Of a stretch of 42,852 bases of DNA, positions 25,871-34,531 are shown piece by piece (positions within the stretch are counted from its first letter, which is position 1; every line of letters begins with the position of its first letter). Source of the stretch: Deltaproteobacteria bacterium GWC2_65_14 (GTDB lineage: Bacteria > Desulfobacterota > Deferrimicrobia > Deferrimicrobiales > Deferrimicrobiaceae); the NCBI GenBank assembly GCA_001797615.1, contig MGPV01000023.1:1-42852 (forward strand), given 5' to 3'. The notes under the pieces are model-generated. The model saw only the letters and a list, made by a program, of their open reading frames with translations. It ran no database searches and was not told the origin of the DNA. The position numbers and the translations under genes were made by a program.

Positions 25871-26848
25871 ATGGCGGAACAACTCCGGCGGATACTCGAG
25901 GAACACCCGGGACGCTACGTTTCGGGGGAGGAGATCGGACGGCGGCTGGGGGCCTCCCGCGCCGCCGTGTGGAAACAGGTCCAGACGCTCCGTCGGCGAG
26001 GGTTCGGCATTGAAGGCGCCCGGGGGGCCGGGTACCGGCTCCTCGGGCGACCCGACCTGATCGAGAAACAGGAACTGTTTTCCCGTCTTCCCGACGCCTC
26101 GATGTGGAAATCCTTTCACGTTTTTCCGGTCACCGACAGCACCAACAGCCGGGCGGTCCACCTCGCGGAGGCGGGAGCCCCACACGGAACCGTGCTCTGC
26201 GCCGATTCCCAGACGGCAGGGCGCGGGCGGCTCGGGAGCAGGTGGGAATCCCCCCCGGGGGTGAACCTCTACCTGTCTCTCCTGCTGCGCCCCCCCTTCG
26301 AGCCTCCGATGGCCCCCCGGCTGACCCTGGTCGCCGCGGTCGCCCTGGCTTCCACGGTCGAGGAGGCGACCGGGCTTCCGGTATTCCTCAAGTGGCCGAA
26401 CGACCTGTTTCTCGGGGGGAGGAAAACGGCGGGGATCCTGGCCGAAATGTCCTCGGACCTGGACCGGCTCCGGCACGTGGTGATCGGCGTCGGGCTGAAC
26501 GTGAACGCGGAAGCCGCAGACTTCCCGGAGGAGCTCCGCCGGACGGCGACTTCCCTCCGCGGGGAGACCGGACGCTCCTTCCCGCGCGTCGAGCTCCTGT
26601 CCCGGTTCCTCGTCCGGTTCGAGGAGGCGTATCAGCGGTTTCTGGCGGGCGGCCTGGCGCCCCTTCTTCCCGAATGGAACCGCCGCTGCCTCCTCTCCGG
26701 GAAGCGGGTGCTCCTGCGCCGCCGGGACCGGGAGGAGCGGGGAACGGCGATCCGGGTGGACGAAGAGGGGGCGCTGCTGTTTCTCCCGGAAGGCGGCCGC
26801 GGCAGGGAACGGATCCACAGCGGGGAGATCCTCGAGTTCGAGAGGTGA
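25871..26848 (+). CDS. birA: Biotin--[acetyl-CoA-carboxylase] ligase BirA (bifunctional type)
   Basis: Attaches biotin to carrier lysines through biotinyl-AMP. 325 residues, the length of bifunctional BirA. Residues 1-65 form a winged HTH ([27 protein letters not shown]). The catalytic domain has DSTNSRA, the biotin/AMP loop [26 protein letters not shown] and VIGVGLNVN. The small C-terminal SH3-like domain ends in [10 protein letters not shown]. With the HTH it may also repress biotin genes, though none are in the window. The likely substrate is the biotin carrier at 18172. It is followed 7 nt later by coaX. Confidence 0.95.
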   Translation: MAEQLRRILEEHPGRYVSGEEIGRRLGASRAAVWKQVQTLRRRGFGIEGARGAGYRLLGRPDLIEKQELFSRLPDASMWKSFHVFPVTDSTNSRAVHLAEAGAPHGTVLCADSQTAGRGRLGSRWESPPGVNLYLSLLLRPPFEPPMAPRLTLVAAVALASTVEEATGLPVFLKWPNDLFLGGRKTAGILAEMSSDLDRLRHVVIGVGLNVNAEAADFPEELRRTATSLRGETGRSFPRVELLSRFLVRFEEAYQRFLAGGLAPLLPEWNRRCLLSGKRVLLRRRDREERGTAIRVDEEGALLFLPEGGRGRERIHSGEILEFER

Positions 26849-26855
26849 CCGGGGG

Positions 26856-27632
26856 ATGCTGCTTGTCATAGACGTGGGGAACACCCACACGGTGCTCGGG
26901 GTGTACCAGGGGGAGCGGCTGCTTCACCACTGGAGGGTGTGGACCGACCGGGAGAAGACGAGCGACGAATACGGGATCCTCGTCCGGAACCTCTACGACG
27001 GAAGCCACTTCTCCTCGGAGGAGATCGCGGCGATCGTCCTCTCCTCCGTGGTGCCTCCGCTGACCCCGACGATCATCGAACTCTGCGTCCGCTACTTCGG
27101 GATCCAGCCGCTGGTCGTCGGGCCCGGGATCAAGACCGGCATCTCGATCCAGATGGACAACCCCAAGGAGGTCGGCGCCGACCGGATCGTGAACGCCGTC
27201 GCCGCCTTTGCCCGGTACAACAAGGCCTGCATCGTCCTGGACTTCGGCACCGCGACGACCTTCGACTACGTCTCCTCGAAGGGGGACTACATGGGGGGGA
27301 TCATCGCCCCGGGAGCCGGGATCTCCGCGGAGGCCCTCTTCCGTCAGGCGTCGAAGCTCCCGCGGGTCGAGATCGCGAAGCCGCCGTCGGTGATCGGGAA
27401 GAACACCGTTACGGCGATGCAGTCGGGGCTGTTCTACGGATACCTGGGACTCGTGGAGGGGATCATCGACCGGATGAAGCGGGAGCTTGGCTCCGATCCG
27501 GTCGTCGTCGCCACCGGGGGGCTGGCCGGGATCCTCGCGAAGGAGTCCTCGAAAATCCACGAGATCGACGAGAATTTGACTCTCGAGGGGCTGCGTATAA
27601 TATACGAGAGAAACCGGGCCTCCGGACCGTAG
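26856..27632 (+). CDS. coaX: Type III pantothenate kinase CoaX
   Basis: Phosphorylates pantothenate with ATP, the first step of coenzyme A synthesis. It has 258 residues, normal for CoaX. The ASKHA-fold motifs are [16 protein letters not shown] (2-17), [11 protein letters not shown] and [28 protein letters not shown] lies between. It follows birA directly, a pairing seen in many bacteria (birA-coaX). CoA supply fits the acyl-CoA metabolism encoded nearby, but the linkage is common and not specific. Next gene is 36 bp downstream. Confidence 0.96.
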   Translation: MLLVIDVGNTHTVLGVYQGERLLHHWRVWTDREKTSDEYGILVRNLYDGSHFSSEEIAAIVLSSVVPPLTPTIIELCVRYFGIQPLVVGPGIKTGISIQMDNPKEVGADRIVNAVAAFARYNKACIVLDFGTATTFDYVSSKGDYMGGIIAPGAGISAEALFRQASKLPRVEIAKPPSVIGKNTVTAMQSGLFYGYLGLVEGIIDRMKRELGSDPVVVATGGLAGILAKESSKIHEIDENLTLEGLRIIYERNRASGP

Positions 27633-27668
27633 CGGAACGGGATCCCCAACGAGGAGGGACAGTCGGAC

Positions 27669-29753
27669 GTGGACATCCAACAACTGCGAAACGTGGGGAT
27701 CATCGCGCACGGCGGGGCGGGGAAGACGACGCTGGCCGAGGCGCTCCTGTTCATCGCGAAGGCCACCGACCGGATGGGCAAGGTGGACGACGGCAGCTCG
27801 AACTTCGACTACGACCCGGAGGAGATCCGGCGCAAGATCACCATCAGCACCTCCTTCCACCACTACAGCTGGAACAAGGTGGAGGTCACCGTGGCGGACA
27901 CGCCCGGGTACATCAATTTCGAGGCGGACACCCACGCCTGCCTCCGCCTGCTGGACGGGGCGGTCCTCGTGGTGAACGCCGTCTCCGGGGTCGAGGTCCA
28001 GACGGAGAAGATGTGGCACCTCGCTTGCGACACCGGGGTTCCGGCCGTGGCCTTCGTTTCGAAGATGGACCGGGAGCGGGCCGATTTCGGCAAGGCGGTG
28101 CAGGAGATCCAGGAGATCCTGAAGGTCCATGCCGTCCCGGTGCAGATCCCGATCGGCGCCGAGGCGGAATTCCGGGGGGTCGTGGACCTCTTCGGGATGA
28201 AGGCCCTCCTCTACAAGGGGGAGGCCGGGGAGTACGACACGGCGGAGATCCCCAAGGAACTGGCCGAGGCCGCGGCGAAGGGGCGGGAAAAAGTGGTCGA
28301 GGCGGCGGCGGAGGCGGACGACTCCCTCCTGGAGAAGTATCTGGAGGGGACCCCGCTTTCGGAGGAGGAGATCCGGAAGGGGTTCACCGCCGGCGTCCAC
28401 GCGATGAAGATCCTGCCGGTCCTCTGCGGATCGGCGACCCGGTGCGTCGGCATCCAGCCTCTCCTGGAGATGATCAACCTCGTCCTGCCGGACCCCTCCT
28501 TCCGCAAGGAGTGGAAGGGAACCAACCCGAAGAAGAAGACCGAGGAGGTGCGGCCGATTTCCGCCTCCGCCCCCTTCTCCGCCTTCGTGTTCAAGACGCT
28601 GGCCGATCCCTACGCCGGGAAGCTCTCCATCTTCAAGGTAGTTTCCGGCACGCTGACCCCCGACATGTCCCCGCTGAACGCCGGGAAGAACGCCACGGAG
28701 CGGATCGGGGCGATCTTCCGGCTGGAGGGGAAGAAGCAGAAGCCGGTCGGTTCCGGATTTGCCGGCGAGATCGTCGCCGTCGCGAAGTTCAAGGAGACCT
28801 CCACCGGCGACACTCTCTGCGACCCGAAGCACCCGATCCTCTACCCGCCGCCTTCCGCGGGGGAGCCGGTGATCTCCTTCGCGATCCGGCCGAAGACCCG
28901 CTCCGACGAGGACAAGCTGGGCAGCTCTCTCTCCCGGATGATCGAGGAGGATCCGACCCTCCAGTTCGGGAAGGACACCCAGACCCGGGAGTTCATCCTC
29001 TCCGGGATGGGGGAGATCCACCTGGAGGTCGCGGTGGAGAAGCTCCGTCGCCAGTTCGGGGTGGAAGTGGAGCTGCGCACGCCGAAGATCCCCTACAAGG
29101 AGACGATCAAGGGGAAGGCGGAGGCGCAAGGGAAGTACAAGAAGCAGACCGGCGGACGCGGACAGTACGGCGACTGCTGGCTCAAGGTGGAGCCGCTGCC
29201 GCGCGGCGCGGGGTTCGAGTACGTGGACGCGATCGTGGGGGGGTCGATCCCGAGGCAGTACATCCCCGCCGTCGAGAAGGGGGTCGTCGAGCGGATGGTC
29301 AAGGGGGTGGTCGCGGGCTACCCGGTGGTCGACGCCCGGGTGACCGTCTTCGACGGGTCCTTCCACAATGTCGACTCCTCCGAAATGGCGTTCAAGATCG
29401 CGGGGTCGCTCGGGTTCAAGAAGGCGGTGGCCGACGCGAGGCCGGTCCTGCTGGAGCCGATCATGGAGATGGAGATCGTCGTCCCCGAGGAGAACGTCGG
29501 GGACATCATCGGCGACCTGAACAGCCGCCGGGGTCGCGTGCTGGGGGTGGAGGCGCGGGGGAGAAGCCAGATCGTGAAGACGCTGGTTCCCCTCGCGGAG
29601 GTCCTGCGGTACTCCTCGGACCTGCGCTCGATCACCTCGGGGAGGGGCCAGTTCACCATGCGGATGTCGAACTATGAGGAGGTTCCGGCGCAGGTCGCCG
29701 ACAAGGTCATCGCAGAGGCCCGGAAGGAGATGGGGGAAGAGGCCGAGGAATGA
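27669..29753 (+). CDS. EF-G2-type translational GTPase (FusA paralogue)
   Basis: A 694-residue EF-G homologue with five-domain architecture. G motifs are HGGAGKTT (14-21), RKITIS (55-60, glycine of the usual RGITI replaced), DTPGY (77-81) and SKMD (131-134). Domains IV-V include TGGRGQYGDCWLKVEP and SNYEEVPAQVAD. The catalytic histidine of EF-G (DTPGH) is tyrosine here, a trait of the EF-G2 group such as the Thermus paralogue. It is not in a str operon with rpsL/rpsG, so it is a specialised paralogue of uncertain role. Start is GTG at 27669 after GGAGGGA. Stop overlaps the next gene as ATGA. Confidence 0.92.
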   Translation: MDIQQLRNVGIIAHGGAGKTTLAEALLFIAKATDRMGKVDDGSSNFDYDPEEIRRKITISTSFHHYSWNKVEVTVADTPGYINFEADTHACLRLLDGAVLVVNAVSGVEVQTEKMWHLACDTGVPAVAFVSKMDRERADFGKAVQEIQEILKVHAVPVQIPIGAEAEFRGVVDLFGMKALLYKGEAGEYDTAEIPKELAEAAAKGREKVVEAAAEADDSLLEKYLEGTPLSEEEIRKGFTAGVHAMKILPVLCGSATRCVGIQPLLEMINLVLPDPSFRKEWKGTNPKKKTEEVRPISASAPFSAFVFKTLADPYAGKLSIFKVVSGTLTPDMSPLNAGKNATERIGAIFRLEGKKQKPVGSGFAGEIVAVAKFKETSTGDTLCDPKHPILYPPPSAGEPVISFAIRPKTRSDEDKLGSSLSRMIEEDPTLQFGKDTQTREFILSGMGEIHLEVAVEKLRRQFGVEVELRTPKIPYKETIKGKAEAQGKYKKQTGGRGQYGDCWLKVEPLPRGAGFEYVDAIVGGSIPRQYIPAVEKGVVERMVKGVVAGYPVVDARVTVFDGSFHNVDSSEMAFKIAGSLGFKKAVADARPVLLEPIMEMEIVVPEENVGDIIGDLNSRRGRVLGVEARGRSQIVKTLVPLAEVLRYSSDLRSITSGRGQFTMRMSNYEEVPAQVADKVIAEARKEMGEEAEE

Positions 29754-30235
29754 TCGCGGAGCAGGACGACAGGGGGAAGGTGAAGGTCAGCCTGACGGAG
29801 GACCGGGAGGTTCCCGAGGAGGTCCGGGGATCGCTGCAGACCTACGTCTCCGGGCTGCCGATGCCGAAGAAGGTGGAACTGGCGACGAGGGGGAACCGGG
29901 ATGTGAGGAAGATCCTGTCGCGGGATGCGAACCATCTCGTGGCCCGGGCGGTGGCGAACAGCCCCCGCCTCTCCGAACTGGACGTGCTGGAATATTCGGG
30001 GTCCTCGCTGACGAACGAGGACGTGCTGCGCGCCATCGGCGAGAGCCGCGAGTGGTCGAAGAACCGGCGGGTGAAGATGCTCCTGGTGTCGAACCCCAGG
30101 ACGCCGGTGTCGCTGGCGATGCGGTTCCTCGGACACCTCTCCGTGCAGGAGCTTTCCCTCCTGGCGGCGAACCGGAACATCCCGGCGGCCGTCTCGCGGG
30201 AGGCAAAGCGGCGGGTCGTGGTGTCCAGAAAATAG
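29750..30235 (+). CDS. Helical-repeat protein of unknown function
   Basis: A 161-residue protein not assignable to a named family. After a charged N-terminus (1-35), residues 40-155 look like short helical repeats of the leucine-rich-variant/HEAT-like kind. Recurrent blocks are ATRGNRDVRKILSRDANHLV, VANSPRLSELDVLEYSG, LVSNPRTPVSLAMRFLG and LAANRNIPAAVSREAKRRV, with the recurring N-P-x-(T/L) turn. No signal peptide or membrane segment. It is coupled to the EF-G2 gene by ATGA and precedes the MglA-type GTPase by 15 bp, so it may be an adaptor for one of these GTPases (inference). Confidence 0.75.
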   Translation: MIAEQDDRGKVKVSLTEDREVPEEVRGSLQTYVSGLPMPKKVELATRGNRDVRKILSRDANHLVARAVANSPRLSELDVLEYSGSSLTNEDVLRAIGESREWSKNRRVKMLLVSNPRTPVSLAMRFLGHLSVQELSLLAANRNIPAAVSREAKRRVVVSRK

Positions 30236-30250
30236 GATCCGGGGGAACCG

Positions 30251-31366
30251 ATGGCACTGTTCAACTACGCTACGAGGGAACTGAGCGCGAAGATCGTCTA
30301 CTACGGGCCGGGTCTCTCGGGGAAGACCACGAACATCGAGATGGTGCACCAGATGCTCCGTCCCGAGCAGAAGGGGAGGCTCATCTCCCTTCCCACCGAA
30401 ACGGACCGGACCCTCTTCTTCGATTTCCTTCCAGTGGACCTGGGGGAGATCAAGGGGTTCAAGGTCCGGTTCCACCTCTACACCGTTCCCGGCCAGGTGT
30501 TCTACAACGCGACTCGGCGGCTTGTCCTGCAGGGGGTGGACGGGGTCGTGTTCGTCGCCGACTCCCAGGTCGACATGATCAGCAGCAACCTGGAGAGCCT
30601 GAAGAACCTTCGGGAAAATCTCGCCACCTACGGGAAGAAGCTCGAAGAGCTTCCCTTCGTGATCCAGTACAACAAGCGGGACCTCAAGCACATCGACACC
30701 GTGAAGACGCTGAACGCCAAGCTCAATCCCATGCACGTTCCGTCCTACGAGGGGATCGCCGTCAACGGAGTCGGGGTGACCGAGACGCTGGTCGCGATTT
30801 CCCGGAAGGTGTTCCAAAGCCTCCGGAAGACGCTCCTCATGCCCGGGGAGACGGCGGAGTCGGAGGAGTTCGAGGACCTGGCGGGCACGACGATCGGCGA
30901 GAAGTTCCAGAGCCAGGAGGCGGAAGCCCGGCCGGGCGAGGGATCGGAGGGGCTGGAGGAGATCGCCGATTTCGAGGAACTCCGGGAAACGGCGGAGATC
31001 GAGGAGGAAGTCGAGCTTGCGCCGGGGAAGGCGGAGGACGGGGAGGAAACGGAAGCCTTGGGGGTCGCGGGATTGCTGTCTTCCGGAGTCGACACGGGTG
31101 CGGCGGTCGAAGAGGGGTTCGTCTCCGCGGAGGATTTCGAGGAGATCGAGATCGACCTTCCCGAGCGGCCCTCCGCGCCCGTGCGGGAGACGCCGCCGGC
31201 CGTGGGGATTTCCGTGGAGACCGGGGAAGGGCTGACCTTCCTGAAGTTCGAAAACCTGTTCGTGTCGCCGGAAGGACACGCCGTGCTGCCGGCCGTGTTC
31301 CTCGACGCCGATGGGAATCCGGTCCGGCTCCGGATCCGCGTGTCGCTGGAGGGGGAGAGTGAGTGA
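30251..31366 (+). CDS. mglA: MglA-type small GTPase with a long acidic tail
   Basis: 371 residues. Residues 1-197 are a complete MglA-like Ras-type GTPase: P-loop GPGLSGKTTN (19-28), the MglA-specific TVPGQ (78-82) in place of DTxGQ, and NKRD (141-144). Canonical MglA is about 195 residues. Here a strongly acidic, low-complexity linker (about 198-310) is followed by a small beta-rich C-terminal segment (about 318-371, FLKFENLFVSPEGHAVLPA). MglA sets cell polarity and drives gliding or twitching motility in Myxococcus and relatives. No MglB/roadblock partner is adjacent; it is followed 1 nt later by a GAF/GGDEF-like gene, so co-expression is likely. Confidence 0.9.
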   Translation: MALFNYATRELSAKIVYYGPGLSGKTTNIEMVHQMLRPEQKGRLISLPTETDRTLFFDFLPVDLGEIKGFKVRFHLYTVPGQVFYNATRRLVLQGVDGVVFVADSQVDMISSNLESLKNLRENLATYGKKLEELPFVIQYNKRDLKHIDTVKTLNAKLNPMHVPSYEGIAVNGVGVTETLVAISRKVFQSLRKTLLMPGETAESEEFEDLAGTTIGEKFQSQEAEARPGEGSEGLEEIADFEELRETAEIEEEVELAPGKAEDGEETEALGVAGLLSSGVDTGAAVEEGFVSAEDFEEIEIDLPERPSAPVRETPPAVGISVETGEGLTFLKFENLFVSPEGHAVLPAVFLDADGNPVRLRIRVSLEGESE

Positions 31367-31367
31367 C

Positions 31368-32804
31368 ATGCCATCCGATTTTCTGAGGCAGACGGGCGAC
31401 ATCCTCCGGTCGGGGAAACCGATCGAGGAGCGGCTCCGGGAATTCTGCGCGGCCGCGGGGCGGTTCCTCCCGGGGGCCGTCGCCTCCGTGCTTCTGTTCG
31501 ACCGGGACACGGAAGAGTTCTTCATCAAGTCGACCACGATGCGCGTCTCGCCGGGCGCACAGGTCCTCTCCTTCTCCTCGGGCGGGACGATCGAGGAACT
31601 TGCTTTGCGGGAGCGGCGGCCCGTCACGCTGGGCGAGGTGCACCGCTCCCCCGGGAGCCGGCTGCGGGGGGAGGTCTTCCTCTTCCCCCTCTCCTCCGGA
31701 GGCGATCCGCTCGGGGTCTTCGTCGTCCAGTCGGTCTCCGAGACCGGCGTTCCCGCGGAGAGGATCGAGGGGCTCCGCGAGGGGTCGGTCCTGCTGTCCG
31801 ATTCGGTCGGGGTCTCCCTGCGGGAGGAATCCGCCGCCCAGCGGATGACGAAGATCGCCGCGATCAACGAGGCGGGGATCAACATCATTTCCACGCTCGA
31901 CCTGTCGAGGCTGCTCAAGCTCGTCGCGACCTCCGCCTCCCTCATCCTGGAGGCGGAGTCCTGCGTGATTCGCCTGCTGGACGTCCAGACCGGAAAGTAC
32001 GGCATCCGGGAGTTCTTCGGGATGAAGGGCGAAGGGGACCAGCAGGACCTCTTCCGGATGGACAAGAAGGCGGTCACCGAGATCCTGAAGGGAACCCCGT
32101 CGGTCCTCGTGCGGGACGTGGCGGAAGAGGAGGGGTGGGGGGAGTTCGCCGGCCTCGCCCGCACGATGATGTGCTTCCCCCTGAAGCGGGAGGGGGAGAT
32201 CCTGGGAACCCTCTCGGTGTTCGACAAGTTCCCGCACAAGACCTTCTACCCGGCCTCCTTCACCGGGGACGACCTGGGGACCTTCGAACGGTTCATCCGG
32301 TACGCCGAGAAGGCGATCGCGAACTCGATCGTGTTCGAGAGGAACGAGCGGCTGAAGAACCTCGACGGCTCCACGGGGCTCCCGACGCTCCAGTACTTCC
32401 AGAGCCGGATCCTCCACGAGCTCAGCCGGGCCAAGCGGTTCCAGCGGCGGCTCGTCCTGATGATCTGCGAGGTCAACCCGAGGGTCCCGGGGAAGGGGTT
32501 CTCCGCGGTCGACCGGGAGGAGTGGGTGATCCAGCGGATGGCGAAGGTGCTCCGGAGCTGCCTGCGGGAGTACGACGTGGTGGCCAGGATCAGCGAGTGG
32601 AAGTTCGGGATGATCCTTCCCGAGGCGGAGGACGGCCGGATGAGCGCGATCCCCCGGATCAAGAAGTCGATCACCACCGAGGTGGAGGAGATGAAGGCGC
32701 ACATGAAGGGGCTGGCCGTCGATCTCCGCTTCGGCCACGCCAGCTTCCCCGAGGACGGGGAGGACCACGAGAAGCTGATCTTCAAGAGCAATCTCCTGAG
32801 GTAG
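31368..32804 (+). CDS. GAF-GAF protein with degenerate GGDEF domain
   Basis: A 478-residue cytoplasmic protein. Two GAF-like sensor domains (about 15-150 and 175-320) are joined by a helix (AAQRMTKIAAINEAGINI). The C-terminal region (330-475) has the diguanylate-cyclase fold pattern: STGLPTLQYFQSRI replaces LTGLPNR, and VVARISEWKFGMILPEA stands where RxGGDEF is expected. The active-site GGDEF is SEWKF (409-413), so cyclase activity is not expected. It may be a scaffold or ligand-binding output of the MglA pathway. ATG at 31368 is 1 nt after the mglA stop; an in-frame upstream ATG (31311) lies inside mglA. Confidence 0.85.
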   Translation: MPSDFLRQTGDILRSGKPIEERLREFCAAAGRFLPGAVASVLLFDRDTEEFFIKSTTMRVSPGAQVLSFSSGGTIEELALRERRPVTLGEVHRSPGSRLRGEVFLFPLSSGGDPLGVFVVQSVSETGVPAERIEGLREGSVLLSDSVGVSLREESAAQRMTKIAAINEAGINIISTLDLSRLLKLVATSASLILEAESCVIRLLDVQTGKYGIREFFGMKGEGDQQDLFRMDKKAVTEILKGTPSVLVRDVAEEEGWGEFAGLARTMMCFPLKREGEILGTLSVFDKFPHKTFYPASFTGDDLGTFERFIRYAEKAIANSIVFERNERLKNLDGSTGLPTLQYFQSRILHELSRAKRFQRRLVLMICEVNPRVPGKGFSAVDREEWVIQRMAKVLRSCLREYDVVARISEWKFGMILPEAEDGRMSAIPRIKKSITTEVEEMKAHMKGLAVDLRFGHASFPEDGEDHEKLIFKSNLLR

Positions 32805-32806
32805 CG

Positions 32807-33250
32807 ATGGCGGTGCGGACCGGGAAGGTGGTCGCGGTCTCCCGGAGCGGACGGAAGGGGGAGAAGAAGGTTCCCGAGCCCTCCGTCGTCCTGGAGCGGG
32901 AGCACGGGGTCCGGGGGGACGCCCACGCCGGGCCCGGGATCCGGCAGGTCAGTCTCCTGGGGGAGGAGAGCATCGGAAAGATGCGCGACCGGGGTCTTTC
33001 CGTGGGCCCCGGGGATTTCGCCGAGAACCTGACCGTCGAGGGAATCGACCTTCCGCAGCTGGGAATCGGGAAAAAGCTCCGGGTCGGGGAGGCGCTGCTC
33101 GAGATCACCCAGGTCGGCAAGGAGTGCCACGACCGCTGCGCGATCTACATTCAAGCGGGGGATTGCGTGATGCCGCGCGAGGGGGTGTTCGCGCGGGTGC
33201 TCCGGGGAGGGAGGGTCGCCCCCGGAGACCGGGTCGAGGTGGGGGAGTGA
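32807..33250 (+). CDS. MOSC-domain protein
   Basis: A 147-residue single MOSC domain, the fold of the C-terminal part of molybdenum cofactor sulfurases and of YiiM-type proteins. Landmarks are REHGVRGDAHAG, RQVSLLGEESI, GDFAENLTVEGIDL and the conserved cysteine in GKECHDRCAIY. Standalone MOSC proteins bind or transfer sulfur-bearing molybdenum cofactor. It starts 2 nt after the upstream stop and its own stop overlaps the mogA-like start (GTGA, 33247-33250), which strongly supports a role in molybdenum cofactor metabolism rather than with the upstream GTPase. Confidence 0.92.
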   Translation: MAVRTGKVVAVSRSGRKGEKKVPEPSVVLEREHGVRGDAHAGPGIRQVSLLGEESIGKMRDRGLSVGPGDFAENLTVEGIDLPQLGIGKKLRVGEALLEITQVGKECHDRCAIYIQAGDCVMPREGVFARVLRGGRVAPGDRVEVGE

Positions 33251-33732
33251 TCCGCGCCGCCGTCGTGACGGTGTCCGACCGCTCCTTCCGGAAAGAGCGG
33301 TCCGACGGCTCCGGCCCGGCGGTCGCGGCCCTTCTCGCCTCCCTTCCCGCCTCGGTGGAGCAGCGGGTGGTCATCCCGGACGAGGTGGAGTTCATCCGCC
33401 GGACCCTGCGCCATTTCTCCGACGTTCTCGGCCTCGATCTCGTCGTGACGACCGGCGGGACCGGCGTCGCCCCGCGGGACGTCACCCCGGAGGCGACCCG
33501 GGAAGTGCTCGACCGGGAGATCCCGGGGATGGCGGAGGCGATGCGCGCCGGAAGTCTCCGGAAGCTGTCGACCGCGATGCTCTCCCGGGCGGTCGCCGGC
33601 GTCCGGGGCCGGACCCTCATCGTGAATCTCCCCGGCAGCCCCGGCGGGGCCAGGGAGAATCTCGAGGAGATCCTTTCCGTGATCCCGCACGCCGTCGGGA
33701 AGATCCGGGACGAGGGGGGCGACTGCGCCTGA
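33247..33732 (+). CDS. mogA: Molybdopterin adenylyltransferase-like protein MogA/MoaB
   Basis: A 161-residue protein of the MogA/MoaB family that adenylates molybdopterin before metal insertion. Motifs are VVTVSDRSFRKERSDGSGP at the N-terminus, the nucleotide loop TTGGTGVAPRDVTPEAT, and LIVNLPGSPGGARENLE. Start is GTG at 33247, overlapping the MOSC stop; the open frame extends upstream only as a shadow. MOSC-MogA pairs are frequent in anaerobes with Mo- or W-enzymes; none of these enzymes is in the window. Confidence 0.95.
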   Translation: MIRAAVVTVSDRSFRKERSDGSGPAVAALLASLPASVEQRVVIPDEVEFIRRTLRHFSDVLGLDLVVTTGGTGVAPRDVTPEATREVLDREIPGMAEAMRAGSLRKLSTAMLSRAVAGVRGRTLIVNLPGSPGGARENLEEILSVIPHAVGKIRDEGGDCA

Positions 33733-33766
33733 GCCCCGTTGGCCCAGGGCGGCGAATCGGGACGAC

Positions 33767-34525
33767 ATGGAAACGATCGTGCTCGGATCGGGGACCTCCG
33801 TTCCGCACCCGAAGCGGGGATCGGCCGGCCACCTGGTCCGCCGCGGGGGGGTGACTCTTCTGGTCGACGCCGGCCTGGGCACCCTCCAGAAGCTGGCGGT
33901 CCTCGGGATCTCCCTGGGGGATCCGGACGCCGTGGCCTTCACCCACCTCCACCTGGACCACACGGCGGAGCTTGCCCCGCTGCTGTTCGGGCTCCGCAAC
34001 CCCGGGATCGGACGGACGAAGAAGCTGACCCTTCTCGGCGCCCCCGGGTTCCGCGACTTCTACGCGAGGCTGCGCCGGATGTACGGCGGCTGGGTGGAGC
34101 CGCTGGGCTATCCGCTGGAGGTCGAGGAGGTCTCCGGGGAGCCGGTCCCGCTCGGGGGGGGGCTCGTTCTTTCCGCCTTCCCCGTCGCACACACCCCCCA
34201 GAGCGTCGCCTTCCGGGTGGAGGACCCGGGCTCCGGGAAGGCGGTCGCCTTTTCCGGGGACACCGACGTCTGCGAAGGTCTCGTGGCGGCGGCCCGGGAG
34301 GCGGATCTCGCGGTCTTCGAATGCTCCTTCCCGGAAGGCCGGAAGGTGGAGGGGCACCTGACGCCCGGGGAAGCCGGTAGGATCGCCGCACAGGCCGGCG
34401 CGAAGCGGCTGCTCCTGACCCATTTCTACCCGGAGTGCGAGGGGGAGGACATCCTCGGGCAATGCCGGAAGGCCTATTCCGGCGAGATCCTCCTGGCGGA
34501 GGACCTGCTGCGCGTTACCGTCTGA
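33767..34525 (+). CDS. Metallo-beta-lactamase-fold hydrolase, RNase Z-like
   Basis: A 252-residue MBL-fold protein. It opens with the RNase Z/ElaC-type METIVLGSGTSVPHPKRG, followed by the metal motif THLHLDHTAE, a later histidine in FPVAHTPQSVAF, FSGDTDVCEGL and LTHFYPE. All expected zinc ligands appear present. The exosite arm of true tRNase Z is not obvious and the protein is shorter than RNase Z (about 300), so a phosphodiesterase or other hydrolase is equally possible. It is 34 bp after mogA and ends 6 bp from the convergent larE. Confidence 0.85.
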   Translation: METIVLGSGTSVPHPKRGSAGHLVRRGGVTLLVDAGLGTLQKLAVLGISLGDPDAVAFTHLHLDHTAELAPLLFGLRNPGIGRTKKLTLLGAPGFRDFYARLRRMYGGWVEPLGYPLEVEEVSGEPVPLGGGLVLSAFPVAHTPQSVAFRVEDPGSGKAVAFSGDTDVCEGLVAAAREADLAVFECSFPEGRKVEGHLTPGEAGRIAAQAGAKRLLLTHFYPECEGEDILGQCRKAYSGEILLAEDLLRVTV

Positions 34526-34531
34526 GGCGGA

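Noticed and set aside
26388-29366. Minus-strand open frame of 992 residues opposite birA, coaX and the EF-G2 gene.
   Set aside because: Mirror of conserved genes on the plus strand, no recognisable domain or start context.
29672-32768. Long minus-strand frames opposite the MglA and GAF genes.
   Set aside because: Same shadow pattern; the plus-strand genes have clear motifs and overlapping starts and stops.
33767-34525. Naming the MBL-fold protein rnz (tRNase Z).
   Set aside because: Shorter than RNase Z and without an obvious exosite arm; only a family-level call is supported.
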